32,885 bases of DNA from CADEED01 sp020442965. GTDB lineage: Bacteria; Pseudomonadota; Gammaproteobacteria; Steroidobacterales; Steroidobacteraceae. The stretch spans positions 1 to 32,885 of the forward strand of contig JAWLAH010000021.1 of assembly GCA_041395525.1 (NCBI GenBank), read 5' to 3'. Each line of letters begins with the position of its first letter. Position 1 is the stretch's first letter. The notes beneath the pieces were generated by a model. That model made no database searches. It worked only from the letters and a program-made list of their open reading frames with translations, and was not told where the DNA came from. Of the stretch, positions 1 to 8,811 are shown piece by piece. Made by a program: the position numbers and the translations under genes.

Positions 1-38
1 AGCTGCAGGATGAATTGGACGATGAGGGCGAGGCATGA
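1..38 (+). CDS. scpA: Segregation and condensation protein A, C-terminal end (partial)
   Basis: Only the last dozen codons are present. The frame ends in an acidic tail (LQDELDDEGEA) and stops at a TGA that overlaps the ATG of scpB by four bases (ATGA). The identity rests on position: scpA directly precedes and is coupled to scpB in most bacteria. ScpA is the kleisin-like partner of SMC. The sequence alone does not prove the name. Confidence 0.55.
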   Translation, partial: LQDELDDEGEA

Positions 39-832
39 GTGAGACGTATGTCAGAAATGTAATCGAAGCTGCGTTGCTGGCGGCGCAGCGCCCCGTGCCG
101 CTCGCTGAACTGGTGCAGCTGTTCGATGAGTCGTCGCGGCCGGATGCCAATGCCGTGCGCATCGTTCTCGATGGGCTCGCTAACGACTACCACGGTCGCG
201 GCATCGAAGTCCGTGAAACGGCGAGCGGCTTGCGGATCCAGGTCCGCAGGGAATTTGCGACCGAAGTTGCGCGCCTGTGGCCCGAGCGACCCCAGCGCTA
301 TACGCGTGCGCTGCTCGAGACACTGGCGCTGATTGCCTACCGTCAACCGATCACGCGCGCGGAGATCGAGCAGGTGCGCGGCGTTGCCGTCAATTCGAGC
401 ATCATCGCGACCCTGATGGAGCGTGGCTGGATCCGCGTCGTAGGTCATCGCGACGTGCCGGGGCGCCCCGAAGTTCTCGGGACGACCAAAGATTTCCTCG
501 ACTATTTCAACCTCCAGACCATCGACGAACTACCGCCGCTGGCGGAGTTGAAGGAGATAGCCGAGTTCAATCTGCCGCTTGATCTGGATGGCGAGAGCGT
601 CGCGAGTGACGTGGGCGCTGGCGCCCCTGCTGGTCAGCCGGTCGACGCGGAGGGCCCCGGTGCCGAGGCGTTGGCCGACGACGGCGACGGTGACGACGCG
701 GGTGATGGCGCGGCGGCTGCCGACAACGACTCGACCGATGACTCAGCTGATGACTCAGCTGATGATCAGGATTCCGGCGGCATCCGCGCCGCATCGGGGC
801 TCGTCGCCGCAGCGCCGTCGCACGACGCTTGA
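35..832 (+). CDS. scpB: Segregation and condensation protein B
   Basis: ScpB is the winged-helix (kite) partner of ScpA in the SMC-ScpAB condensin, which compacts and separates replicated chromosomes in the cytoplasm. Residues 1 to about 175 match the family: an N-terminal winged helix, then the conserved stretch around ALLETLALIAYRQPITRAEI and RGVAVNSSIIATLMERGWI, and the DFLDYFNLQTIDELPPL motif that closes the fold. The last 80 residues form a low-complexity Ala/Asp-rich acidic tail, encoded in part by a 12-bp tandem repeat, so the protein is longer (265 aa) than the folded core. The start overlaps scpA (ATGA) and the stop overlaps the TTG start of the next gene (TTGA), so three genes appear translationally coupled. 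Confidence 0.95.
   Translation: MSETYVRNVIEAALLAAQRPVPLAELVQLFDESSRPDANAVRIVLDGLANDYHGRGIEVRETASGLRIQVRREFATEVARLWPERPQRYTRALLETLALIAYRQPITRAEIEQVRGVAVNSSIIATLMERGWIRVVGHRDVPGRPEVLGTTKDFLDYFNLQTIDELPPLAELKEIAEFNLPLDLDGESVASDVGAGAPAGQPVDAEGPGAEALADDGDGDDAGDGAAAADNDSTDDSADDSADDQDSGGIRAASGLVAAAPSHDA
737..766 (+). repeat. 12-bp tandem repeat in the scpB tail
   Basis: The unit GATGACTCAGCT occurs twice in perfect tandem (737-748, 749-760), followed by a partial third copy (GATGAT). It encodes the Asp-Asp-Ser-Ala repeats of the acidic ScpB tail. The repeat length is a multiple of three, so copy-number change would lengthen or shorten the tail without breaking the frame. Confidence 0.85.
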
Positions 833-1668
833 CCGAATCCCGAGACACGGTTCGGATGGGCGAGCGCTTGCAGAAGGCGCTCGCCCAATTGGGTTTGGGT
901 TCGCGGCGCGAGATCGAGGCCTGGATCAGCGCAGGCCGTCTAACGATCAATAACCAGGTGGCGACGCTCGGTGCGCGCGTGCAGGAGGGCGACGAAGTGC
1001 GGCTCGATGGCCGTATGGTGCGCCGCCGTCGCGCTGCCCCGGAACAGGTTTTCCTGTGCCACCGTTCGCCGGGTGACGAATCGCTCGTCGAGCGCTTGCC
1101 GAAGCGGGCCGGGCGCCGTTTCATCGCCGTGAGTCCGATGCCGCGCATCGACGGTGGACTCGAACTGCTGACGTCCGATGGCGAGCTGGCACTCGAGCTG
1201 CAGCGCTCCGTGAAGACACAGGTCTGCCAGTTCAGCGCGCGTGTGAATGGCGTACTCGGACCGGCTCAGCTGACCGGGGTGGAGAGTGGCCAGCTCGACG
1301 GGTCGAAACGAATCGAGGTGCAGGCCGTCACAGCCGACGATGCCGACGATGAGTCAACTGCCGCCAATCGTTGGTATCGCCTCACTACCCGTGGCGCGAG
1401 TGGCAAAGATGTGCGCCAGTTGCTCGAGCGGCAAGGGGCGATCGTTAGTCGCATTCTGCGGACCCAGTTTGGATCGCTCGGACTCGAGCGTTCGCTGGCG
1501 CGCGGCCAGTATCGTGCGCTCACCGCGGGTGAACTCGCTGGCCTGCTGCCAAACAGGGCGCCAGCAGCGCGATCAGCAAAGCCACGGCCCGCCAAGGCGC
1601 GGCCAAGCAAGACGCAGCCGGTCAAGTCCGCTGGGCGTCGAACGCGCCACCCGTCACGCCGCGGCTAA
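829..1668 (+). CDS. rluB: RluB/RsuA-family 23S rRNA pseudouridine synthase
   Basis: This family converts a specific rRNA uridine to pseudouridine; RluB acts on 23S rRNA near the peptidyl transferase centre. The N-terminus is an S4 RNA-binding domain (residues 11-60, ERLQKALAQLGLGSRREIE). The catalytic domain follows, with the presumed nucleophile Asp108 in SPMPRIDGGLELLTSDGELA. That motif differs from the usual GRLDxxTxGLLLLTxDGE form but keeps the Asp and the LLTSDGE segment. The C-terminus is a basic Lys/Arg/Ala/Pro tail. The start shown is TTG, overlapping the scpB stop (TTGA); an ATG at 856 also precedes the S4 domain. The scpA-scpB-rluB order supports the name. The 3' end overlaps the convergent yciK gene by 47 bases. 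Confidence 0.85.
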   Translation: MTESRDTVRMGERLQKALAQLGLGSRREIEAWISAGRLTINNQVATLGARVQEGDEVRLDGRMVRRRRAAPEQVFLCHRSPGDESLVERLPKRAGRRFIAVSPMPRIDGGLELLTSDGELALELQRSVKTQVCQFSARVNGVLGPAQLTGVESGQLDGSKRIEVQAVTADDADDESTAANRWYRLTTRGASGKDVRQLLERQGAIVSRILRTQFGSLGLERSLARGQYRALTAGELAGLLPNRAPAARSAKPRPAKARPSKTQPVKSAGRRTRHPSRRG

Positions 1669-2392
1669 CGGGGCCTAACAACGCGAGGTACGGCGCGGTA
1701 ATCGACTCTGGCAGCGGCAGTTTCTCGAGATCCTCGGCCGGGTATGCCTGGCGTCGCATCGCGGTGCGCGTGGCGCCGGGATTGATCGTGTTGACCGTGA
1801 TCTTGGTCGAGCCGCCCAGTTCGTGAGCGAGCGTTTGGGACAGGCCCTCAATTGCGAACTTCGAGACCGCGTATGCGCCCCAATAGGCACGTCCGCGACG
1901 ACCGACGCTACTCGATGTGAACAGGACGCGCGCATCCGGCGATTTCTTGAGGGCTGGCAGTAATACCTGGGTCAGCGCGAAAGCCGCAGTGACGTTGACA
2001 TGCATGACGCGCGTAAACAAGGGTACGTCGTAATCGGCGATGGCACTGAGATTGCCGAGTAGCGCTGCGTTGTGCAGCAGGCCGTCGAGCCGGCCAAAGC
2101 GTGCAAGTACGGCAGCCGCGAGCGTGTCGTAGTCCTTGGCGATCGCGCGCTCGAGATCGAGCTGCGCAATCGTGGCGGTACCGCTATCGCGTGCACTGAT
2201 CTCGGCGTGCACCGCCTCGAGCTTGCGGAGCGTGCGCCCGACGAGCACCACGTTCGCGCGAGCGGCCGCGCAGGCCAAGGCCACCGCCCGACCAATGCCG
2301 CGGCCGGCGCCGGTGATCAGGATCGTGCGGCCCTCGAGGGCCGCGGCCGTGGGCTGGTAATTTCGAGGATCGAAGTCGATTGAATCGTTCAT
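1622..2392 (-). CDS. yciK: YciK-type short-chain dehydrogenase/reductase
   Basis: A classical SDR with the cofactor-binding glycine motif ITGAGRGIGRAVAL near residue 25, the NAA motif (HNAALLGNLS), the catalytic Ser in VLFTSSSVGRRGRAYWGAYA, and the catalytic YAVSK pair. The C-terminal GGAFDAQ resembles YciK of enterics, an SDR of unknown substrate. The ATG at 2392 overlaps the stop of the upstream gene (ATGA), so the longer reading frame starting near 2476 is not the real start. It is last in the ubiG-gph-rmuC-synthase-yciK operon, a neighbourhood also known from other gammaproteobacteria. Its last 47 bases are antisense to the end of rluB. Confidence 0.88.
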   Translation of the reverse strand: MNDSIDFDPRNYQPTAAALEGRTILITGAGRGIGRAVALACAAARANVVLVGRTLRKLEAVHAEISARDSGTATIAQLDLERAIAKDYDTLAAAVLARFGRLDGLLHNAALLGNLSAIADYDVPLFTRVMHVNVTAAFALTQVLLPALKKSPDARVLFTSSSVGRRGRAYWGAYAVSKFAIEGLSQTLAHELGGSTKITVNTINPGATRTAMRRQAYPAEDLEKLPLPESITAPYLALLGPVSRGVTGGAFDAQRT

Positions 2393-3210
2393 GTAGCCCC
2401 TGATAATTCGAAGGTCTGAGCCGTGGCACATCGCGCGAAACGCCAGGCACGAAAGTTCGCGCGCAGCAGCGACCAACCGCTCGGCGGGATCACGTCAGCG
2501 TTGCGGCTGACTGCATCATACTGGCAGCCGAGCCACACCAACGTCGGGCGCAACCGCGGCTGGTCGGTGGGAGCGAGCGTCGCCACGGCGGTACGCAAGT
2601 CAGTGAGTGCGGCGCTGCGCAGAGCCGTTCGCTCGAAATCACCGGTACCGCTGCCGCCGTCCTCGGGGGTGAGCGGCGCGGACCGACGCAGCGATCGCGC
2701 GATTCCAAGTGCGCCACCTGCGCGCTGGGCGTAATTCTCGATGCTGTTGCGACTCGTCTCAAGAACAGGCGCTTCGTCCGCATCGCCTGCAACTAACAAC
2801 CGGACCAGTGGTTCGAAGAACGCGCGCGACCAGGAGCGCGCATAGTGCTGCCATTCTGCAGACGTCGTCAGGGGCGTACCTGCCAAATCCCAGTGCAGCG
2901 TGGCGATAAATGCTCGCAGGTCGATCGGCGGACAGGGTCGTGTCGTTCGCGTGCTACCCAGCATCTGTGCGATCGGGTGTTGCGCAGTTCCACGCAACAA
3001 CCGTTCTGCCTCGGCTTCCCACCACTCCAGGCGGGCGTGGGCGACAGCGTGATCGATGGCCGGGCGGACGCTCGATTCCAATTCATATTCCAGCGCGAGC
3101 AGCAGTTCGAGTGTGGCGCGCTGTTTAGGATGCGCGTACAGCCACGCGAAGTAGCGCGCCGATCCCGCCGGAGTTGCCGCGGCGAAAGCCTCGCGTGCAG
3201 CCGCAATCAC
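2389..3210 (-). CDS. Squalene/phytoene synthase-like protein, probably non-catalytic
   Basis: The N-terminal half (YFAWLYAHPKQRATLELLLA, then ARLEWWEAEAERLLRG and HPIAQML) has the pattern of the squalene/phytoene synthase superfamily: a helix-rich trans-prenyltransferase fold in which an Arg/Trp helix and a short HP segment follow the first conserved helix. I cannot find either of the Asp-rich DxxxD motifs that bind diphosphate-magnesium in active enzymes. The second half aligns poorly, as in the degenerate members related to mitochondrial NDUFAF6. It probably has a non-enzymatic or altered role. The GTG start at 3210 overlaps the rmuC stop (GTGA) and its stop overlaps yciK (ATGA), so it is embedded in the operon. 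The family call is moderately sure; the function is unknown. Confidence 0.65.
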   Translation of the reverse strand: MIAAAREAFAAATPAGSARYFAWLYAHPKQRATLELLLALEYELESSVRPAIDHAVAHARLEWWEAEAERLLRGTAQHPIAQMLGSTRTTRPCPPIDLRAFIATLHWDLAGTPLTTSAEWQHYARSWSRAFFEPLVRLLVAGDADEAPVLETSRNSIENYAQRAGGALGIARSLRRSAPLTPEDGGSGTGDFERTALRSAALTDLRTAVATLAPTDQPRLRPTLVWLGCQYDAVSRNADVIPPSGWSLLRANFRAWRFARCATAQTFELSGAT

Positions 3211-4541
3211 GCCTGCCGTGTCTCGGCACCGGTCGAGGCGTCCGACGATACGTCTTCGCTCAACGCCGGCAGTGCCGGATCGTCCGAGCCGACCGGCGCC
3301 CTGACCATCTTGTCGATTGGCTCGATCACTGGTAGCGGCGCGTCGCCGGTCACGCCGAGTTCAGGAAAGCGTCGGGCCTGCGGCATCACATTGCGTTCGA
3401 GCGAGCCGACTGCCGAGTTGTATGTATCGACTGCGCCGGACAGCGACCGGCCGAGTTTGCTGAGGTGTCCTGCGAATACGCTCAAGCGAGCGTGCAGATC
3501 CTGGCCAAGCTGGCGGATGACGGCCGCGTTGTCAGCAACTTGCGATTGGCGCCAGCTGTAGGCGACGACTTTCAGTACTGCCATCAAAGTAGAAGGCGTC
3601 GCGATGATGACGCTGCGCTTCAAGGCCTGATCGACCAGCTCCGGATTCTCGGTGAGTGCGGCGGACAGGAACTGGTCGCCGGGCAGAACAAGATGGCGAA
3701 TTCAGGGCTGCGGTCGAACTGCGACCAATAGCTCTTGTTAGCGAGGTCACGCACTCGCGCTTCGACCTGACGCGCGTGCCTCACGAGTGCGGCACGGCGC
3801 GCCGGCTCCTCGTCCGCATCGATCGCTTCGAGGTAGGCATCCAGGGGCGTCTTGGCGTCGATCACCAAATCACGCTGGTCCGGCAGATGCACGACCAGAT
3901 CCGGGCGTTGCACGCGTTCCGCACCGTCGACATGCTGTTGCTCGGAAAAGTCGCAGTGCTGAGACATTCCGGCCAGTTCCACCACGCGCCGCAGTGTGAT
4001 CTCGCCCACCGGCCGCGGACCTCGGGGCGTCGCAGCGCTGTCACCAGGTTGCGCTCTCGCGCGCCAACTGTGCCTGTCCGAGACCGAGGTTCTCGATGTG
4101 TCCGCGCAATGCGCCGAAGGTTTCACGACGTTCGCGTTCGAGCGCTTGCACCTGCTGTTCCGATTTGGCCAATGCCTGACGGATGGGTTCGAGCATCTGA
4201 CCGATCGCGGTTTCACGCTCTTTGAGTGTTGCCTGAGCGGTCACTTGTTCGCGGCCGAGTGATTCGCGTGCCAGACGCAGGAACGTTTCACTATTGTTGC
4301 GCAGCGAGTTACCTGCCAGGTCGTCGAATGCTGCGCGCAGTCGCGCCTCACTTTGTGCGAGCAGTTCTGCGGCGCGCTCGACCTGTTGCTCCTCCGATTG
4401 CAGCCGCGCCTCCGTGGCAGCGAGCGCCGCGTGCAGCTCAGCGGCGCGTCGGCCAGTTAACAGTGCCGCAATCAGGTAGCCGAGCAAGGCGCCGAACGCG
4501 AATGCGGCAATCAGGAGGAAAATTGGCAGCGACGCGCTCAT
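3207..4541 (-). CDS. rmuC: DNA recombination protein RmuC (frameshifted)
   Basis: RmuC limits inversions between short inverted repeats. It has an N-terminal membrane anchor, a coiled coil and a C-terminal nuclease-like core. Starting at ATG 4541 the sequence shows a TM helix (MSASLPIFLLIAAFAFGALL), a long Glu/Ala/Arg coiled coil, then the RmuC core: EITLRRVVELAGM, DLVIDAKTPLDAYLEA, SYWSQFDRSPEFAILF, and IIATPSTLMAVLKVVAYSWR. These lie in three frames. The breaks are near 4055, near 4004 (a G-run one base short) and near 3685 (one base missing). With those corrected the protein is about 445 aa, the usual length. The breaks may be sequencing errors, though rmuC is dispensable and real decay is possible. 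The start is 8 bases after gph. Confidence 0.85.
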
Positions 4542-4549
4542 ACCTGCAA

Positions 4550-5211
4550 TCACTGCGCCAGAAAAGCCAGCAGTTCGCGCGGATGGTCGATCGCGCCATG
4601 TTGTGGCCAGTTTGCCAACCGGTCGGCAGGCGCCAAGTAACCGTAGCGCGCGACGACCGCCCGCATGCCGGCGCCAGCTGCTGCCTGCATGTCGCGTTCC
4701 GCGTCGCCAACATAGAGACAACGCGCCGGGTCGATGCCGATCGTCGCGGCCGCATGCAGCAGTGGCAGCGGGTGAGGTTTGCGCTCGGGCAGCGTATCGC
4801 CGCTGACGACACAGGCGGCGCGGCGGTCCAGGCCGAGCGCTTTGAGGAGTGGATCGGTCAACCAGCGTGGCTTGTTAGTGACGATGCCCCAGGGGCGCGC
4901 GTCGGCTTCGAGCAGCGTCAGAATGTCTTCGATGCCATCAAACGGCGCGGTCGCGCGATCGAGCACCAGCGCGTAGAGCTGCAAGAACCGTAGGCGGCGG
5001 CGTTCGAACTCCCGCCTGCGCCGCAACCAAGCGTCACGAGCGCCTTGGAGCCATTCGAAACCATGTGGACGATTGTTTCGGCCGACAGGGTCGCGGGCCT
5101 TCTTCCAGCAACAATGTGTTCCAGTGCCGCTCCCATGTCGGGCGCGGTATCGAGCAGTGTGCCGTCGAGGTCGAAGAGCACCGCATCGACCGGATCTCGC
5201 GCCGTGTTCAC
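4550..5211 (-). CDS. gph: Phosphoglycolate phosphatase, HAD family (frameshifted)
   Basis: Gph hydrolyses 2-phosphoglycolate, a DNA-repair and oxygenation by-product, to glycolate. The start is GTG 5211, overlapping the ubiG stop (GTGA), giving VNTARDPVDAVLFDLDGTLL with HAD motif I (DLDGT). The cap region reads DTAPDMGAALEHI. After a one-base frameshift around 5010-5030 the protein continues with FERRRLRFLQLYALVL, the motif II region PWGIVTNKP, motif III Lys (ERKPHPLPLL) and motif IV YVGDAERD. Corrected length is about 220 aa, normal for Gph. The same ubiG-gph pairing occurs in Pseudomonas and Xanthomonas. A MupP-type role (MurNAc-6-phosphate phosphatase, seen for the Pseudomonas homologue beside ubiG) is a real alternative. 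Confidence 0.85.
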
Positions 5212-5969
5212 GCGCGGCCCCCGGCGGCGCGCGAATTCGCTGGCGCCACGAAATGCATCAGATAGTTGACCGACGGGTCTGCATTGAGCGTAACGGTGTC
5301 GGCAAACGGATCGTAGTGCAGGCCGCCGATATCCTGAACGGTGAGGCCCGCGTCGCGGCCGTACCGGGCGAGTTCGGCAGGGCGGATGAAGCGCTCGTAG
5401 TCGTGCGTGCCGCGGGCGACCAGCTGCGTCACGTACTCGGCACCGATGATCGCGAGCGCGAACGCCTTGGCATTGCGGTTGATCGTCGACACGAATAGCG
5501 AGCCGCCGGGGATGAGCGCCGCCGCCAGCGAGCGTAGCGTTGCGGCCGGATCCGGCACGTGTTCGAGCACTTCCATGCAAGTGACGACCGCGAAACGGGC
5601 GCCGGTTGCGACAAGATCCTCCACGCTCGTTAGTCGGTAGTCGATTTCGAGCCCCGCGTCGAGCGCGTGCAGGCGGGCTGTGTCGATCATGCCGGGCGCA
5701 AGGTCGATTGCCGTGACGGCGGCACCCGCGCGCTGCATCGACTCGGCCAGCAACCCGCCGCCGCAGCCGACGTCGAGCACCGCCAGGCCCGCCAGCCGGA
5801 CGCGCTCACCGATGAAGCGTAGCCGGACCGGGTTCAATCGATGCAACGGTTTGAACTCGCCGTTTGGGTCCCAGAAACGATGCGCACTGGCGTGAAATCG
5901 GGCGATCTCCGCGGGATCGGCGGATGCCTGGGCTTGCGGTTGTTCCGGCTTGTGCTGGGCGTCGTGCAT
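5208..5969 (-). CDS. ubiG: Ubiquinone biosynthesis O-methyltransferase UbiG
   Basis: UbiG performs both O-methylations of ubiquinone synthesis using SAM. The 253-aa protein is complete: the N-terminal ARFHASAHRFWDPNGEFKPL and LHRLNPVRLRFI are family hallmarks, followed by SAM motif I VLDVGCGGGLLAE (near residue 65), CMEVLEHVPDP, and the C-terminal GLHYDPFADTVTLNADPSVN (GL-Y-P region). It is first in the five-gene leftward operon and divergent from gyrA, the arrangement also found in Escherichia coli. Its presence implies an aerobic, ubiquinone-using respiratory chain. Confidence 0.95.
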   Translation of the reverse strand: MHDAQHKPEQPQAQASADPAEIARFHASAHRFWDPNGEFKPLHRLNPVRLRFIGERVRLAGLAVLDVGCGGGLLAESMQRAGAAVTAIDLAPGMIDTARLHALDAGLEIDYRLTSVEDLVATGARFAVVTCMEVLEHVPDPAATLRSLAAALIPGGSLFVSTINRNAKAFALAIIGAEYVTQLVARGTHDYERFIRPAELARYGRDAGLTVQDIGGLHYDPFADTVTLNADPSVNYLMHFVAPANSRAAGGRA

Positions 5970-6001
5970 GGAGCGAAAAAGGGTCTGCGGCTGAAGCTGC
6001 C

Positions 6002-6007
6002 AGTATA
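6002..6007 (-). promoter_or_regulatory. Candidate -10 box for the ubiG operon
   Basis: On the minus strand TATACT lies about 33 bases before the ubiG ATG, a good match to a sigma-70 -10 element. No convincing -35 hexamer is visible at 16-18 bases upstream, so this is tentative. Confidence 0.28.
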
Positions 6008-6043
6008 GCGCTCTGTTGCCGCTCGAATCGCACGGTTCAGCCC

Positions 6044-6071
6044 TTGGCTTGTGTTGAATTCGGCTTGTAAT
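6044..6071 (+). promoter_or_regulatory. Candidate sigma-70 promoter for gyrA
   Basis: TTGGCT (6044-6049), a 16-base spacer and TGTAAT (6066-6071) resemble a sigma-70 promoter in the 153-base divergent gap between ubiG and gyrA. Position fits a leader of about 45 bases before the gyrA ATG. Confidence 0.35.
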
Positions 6072-6122
6072 TCCAGCGCCCGAAACTCAAGATGATCTGT
6101 CCAAGACCCGGGTTCGCCGCCC

Positions 6123-8758
6123 ATGACTGATATCGCCCGCGAAGTCCTGCCAGTCAATCTTGAAGACGAGATGCGCAAGTCGTATCTCGACTATGCAATG
6201 AGCGTAATCGTCGGGCGCGCATTGCCGGATGTTCGCGACGGCCTCAAGCCGGTACATCGCCGCATCCTCTTTGCGATGCGCGAGCTTGGCAACGACTACA
6301 ACAAGGCCTACAAGAAGTCAGCTCGCGTCGTCGGCGATGTGATCGGCAAGTACCATCCACACGGCGACAGTGCGGTCTATGACGCGCTCGTGCGTATGGC
6401 GCAGCCGTTTTCGATGCGCCACTTGCTGGTCGACGGCCAGGGCAACTTCGGCTCGGTTGACGGCGACGCGCCGGCGGCGATGCGTTACACCGAAGTGCGC
6501 ATGTCCAAGCTCGCTGGCGAGTTGCTGGTCGACATCGACAAGCAGACGGTCGACTTCGTGCCCAACTATGACGAATCTGAATCTGAGCCGTCGGTCCTGC
6601 CCGCGCGTGTGCCGAACCTGCTGATCAACGGGTCGTCGGGCATCGCGGTTGGTATGGCAACGAACATACCGCCGCACAATCTGATCGAAATCGTCAATGC
6701 TTGCCTCGCGGTGCTCGAGGAGCCCGCGATTTCGCTCGCCGGTCTGATGCAGCACGTGCCGGGCCCCGATTTCCCGACCGCAGGCATTATCAACGGTGCG
6801 CAGGAAATCGCGACGGCCTACAAGACCGGTCGCGGGCGGTTGTCGATACGCGGCCGTACGCAGATCGAAGACGTTGGTCGCGGCGATCGACAGGCAATCA
6901 TCATCACAGAACTGCCCTATCAGGTGAACAAGGCGCGCCTGATCGAGCGCATCGCGGACCTGGTTCGCAACAAGCAGATCGAGGGCATCGCCGGCGATGG
7001 TCTGCGCGATGAGTCCGACAAAGACGGCATGCGCGTGGTCATCGAGCTGAAGCGCGGCGAGAACGCCGAGGTCCTGCTCAACAATCTGTATGCGCAGACA
7101 CCGCTCGAGTCGGTGTTCGGCATCAATATGGTGGCGCTCGTCGACGGCCAGCCGCGCCTGTTGTCGCTGAAGGAGATGCTCGAGGCATTCATTCGGCATC
7201 GCCGCGAAGTTGTTACACGCCGCACCATCTTCGATCTCGGCAAGGCGCGCGATCGCGCGCATATCCTCGAAGGCCTTGCTGTTGCACTCGCCAATATTGA
7301 TGAAGTGATCGCGCTCATCAAGGCATCACCCGCGCCGGCCGAAGCCAAGGCCGCATTGGTAGCGCGAAGCTGGGGTCCGGGCGCGGTACCGGAAATGCTC
7401 ATGCGGGCGGGCTCGATTTCGACGCGACCGACGGGGCTCGCACCCGAGTTCGGGCTGATGCGCGACGCATCGGGCTACCGACTGTCCGATGTGCAGGCGC
7501 AAGCTATCCTCGACATGCGGCTCCACCGGCTCACCGGACTCGAACAAGACAAGATCCTGGCCGAATACAAAGAGCTTCTCGAACGCATCGTGGATCTGTC
7601 GGATATACTCGCGCGCGCTGAGCGGCTAACAGCCGTCGTGCGTACCGAATTGATCGCAGTTCGTATGAGTACGGTGAGCAACGTCGTACCGAGATCAATT
7701 TCGCAGCTTCCGATCTAACGACCGAAGATCTGATCGAACCGCAGGACGTCGTCGTCACGCTGTCCCACGCCGGCTACGCCAAATCGCAGCCGTTGACGGA
7801 ATATCAGACCCAGCGGCGCGGCGGTCGCGGCAAGGCGGCGACTGCGGTCAAGGACGAGGATTTCATCGAGAAGCTGTTCGTCGCGCACACGCATGACACG
7901 ATTCTGTGCTTCTCCAATCGCGGCAAGGTCTATTGGCTGCGTGTGTTTTCCCTGCCGCAGGCTGGGCGCAACGCGCGCGGCAAGCCGATGGTGAATTTGC
8001 TGCCGCTCGAGCCGGACGAACGGATCAATGCCATTCTGCCGATCAAGCAGTTCGACGACGAGCACTTCGTGTTCATGGCGACGAGCTTCGGCACGGTCAA
8101 GAAGACGCCGCTGTCGGCATTCTCGCGACCACGTACGAGTGGCATCATCGCGTTATCGCTTGACGAAGGTGATCGCTTGGTGGGCGTGGCGCTCACCGAC
8201 GGGTCGCGCGAGATCATTCTGGCCACGAGCGGAGGCAAAGCCATTCGCTTCCCCGAGCAAGCGGTGCGCCCGATGGGTCGCGAGGCGGCCGGTGTGCGTG
8301 GCATTCGACTCGGCAAGACGCTGGACGAGCCGCATCGCGTCATATCGCTGATCGTAGCCGATGCGGGTTACGTGTTGACAGCGTCGGACAACGGTTACGG
8401 TAAACTGACGCCGGTCGAGGACTTTCCGTCGCACGGTCGTGGTGGTCAGGGCGTTATCGCCATGCAGACGACCGATCGCAATGGTGCGATGGTCGGCGCA
8501 TTGCAGGTTGCGCAGGATCAGGAGCTGATGCTCATCAGCTCGAACGGCACGTTGGTGCGCACGCCAGTCAGCGACATATCGGTGGTCGGGCGCAACACTC
8601 AGGGCGTGCGCTTGATTCGGCTCGACGAAGGCGAGCGGCTGGTCGGCATCGAACGCATCGAGAATCTCGGTGACGACGGCGATGCTGATGACCCAGATGC
8701 GGCTGCTGAAGCGCACACGGAAGACGCCGCGCCAGCGGCACCGGATTCGGGCACATGA
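6123..8758 (+). CDS. gyrA: DNA gyrase subunit A (one frameshift)
   Basis: GyrA is the DNA-cleaving subunit of gyrase (A2B2), which introduces negative supercoils. The N-terminal part carries the winged-helix and tower regions, with the quinolone-resistance region HPHGDSAVYDALVRMAQPF (Ser83 and Asp87, the susceptible state by E. coli numbering) and catalytic Tyr122 in AMRYTEVRMSK. The C-terminal beta-pinwheel holds the GyrA box QRRGGRG. The frame breaks near 7664, where one base appears lost in what should read R-D-E-Y-G. One inserted base joins the two segments (6123-7718 and the frame ending at 8758) into about 878 aa, a normal length. Gyrase is essential, so the break is most likely a sequence error. 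An acidic Asp/Ala tail ends the protein. Confidence 0.95.
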
Positions 8759-8811
8759 GGGCGTCCGGTACGCACTCCGTTACTAACTATCCATGTCAAT
8801 GAGGTTTGGTT

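Noticed and set aside
6318..7262. Open frame of 314 codons antisense to gyrA
   Set aside because: Mirror frame of a highly conserved gene, with no ribosome-binding site or family motifs.
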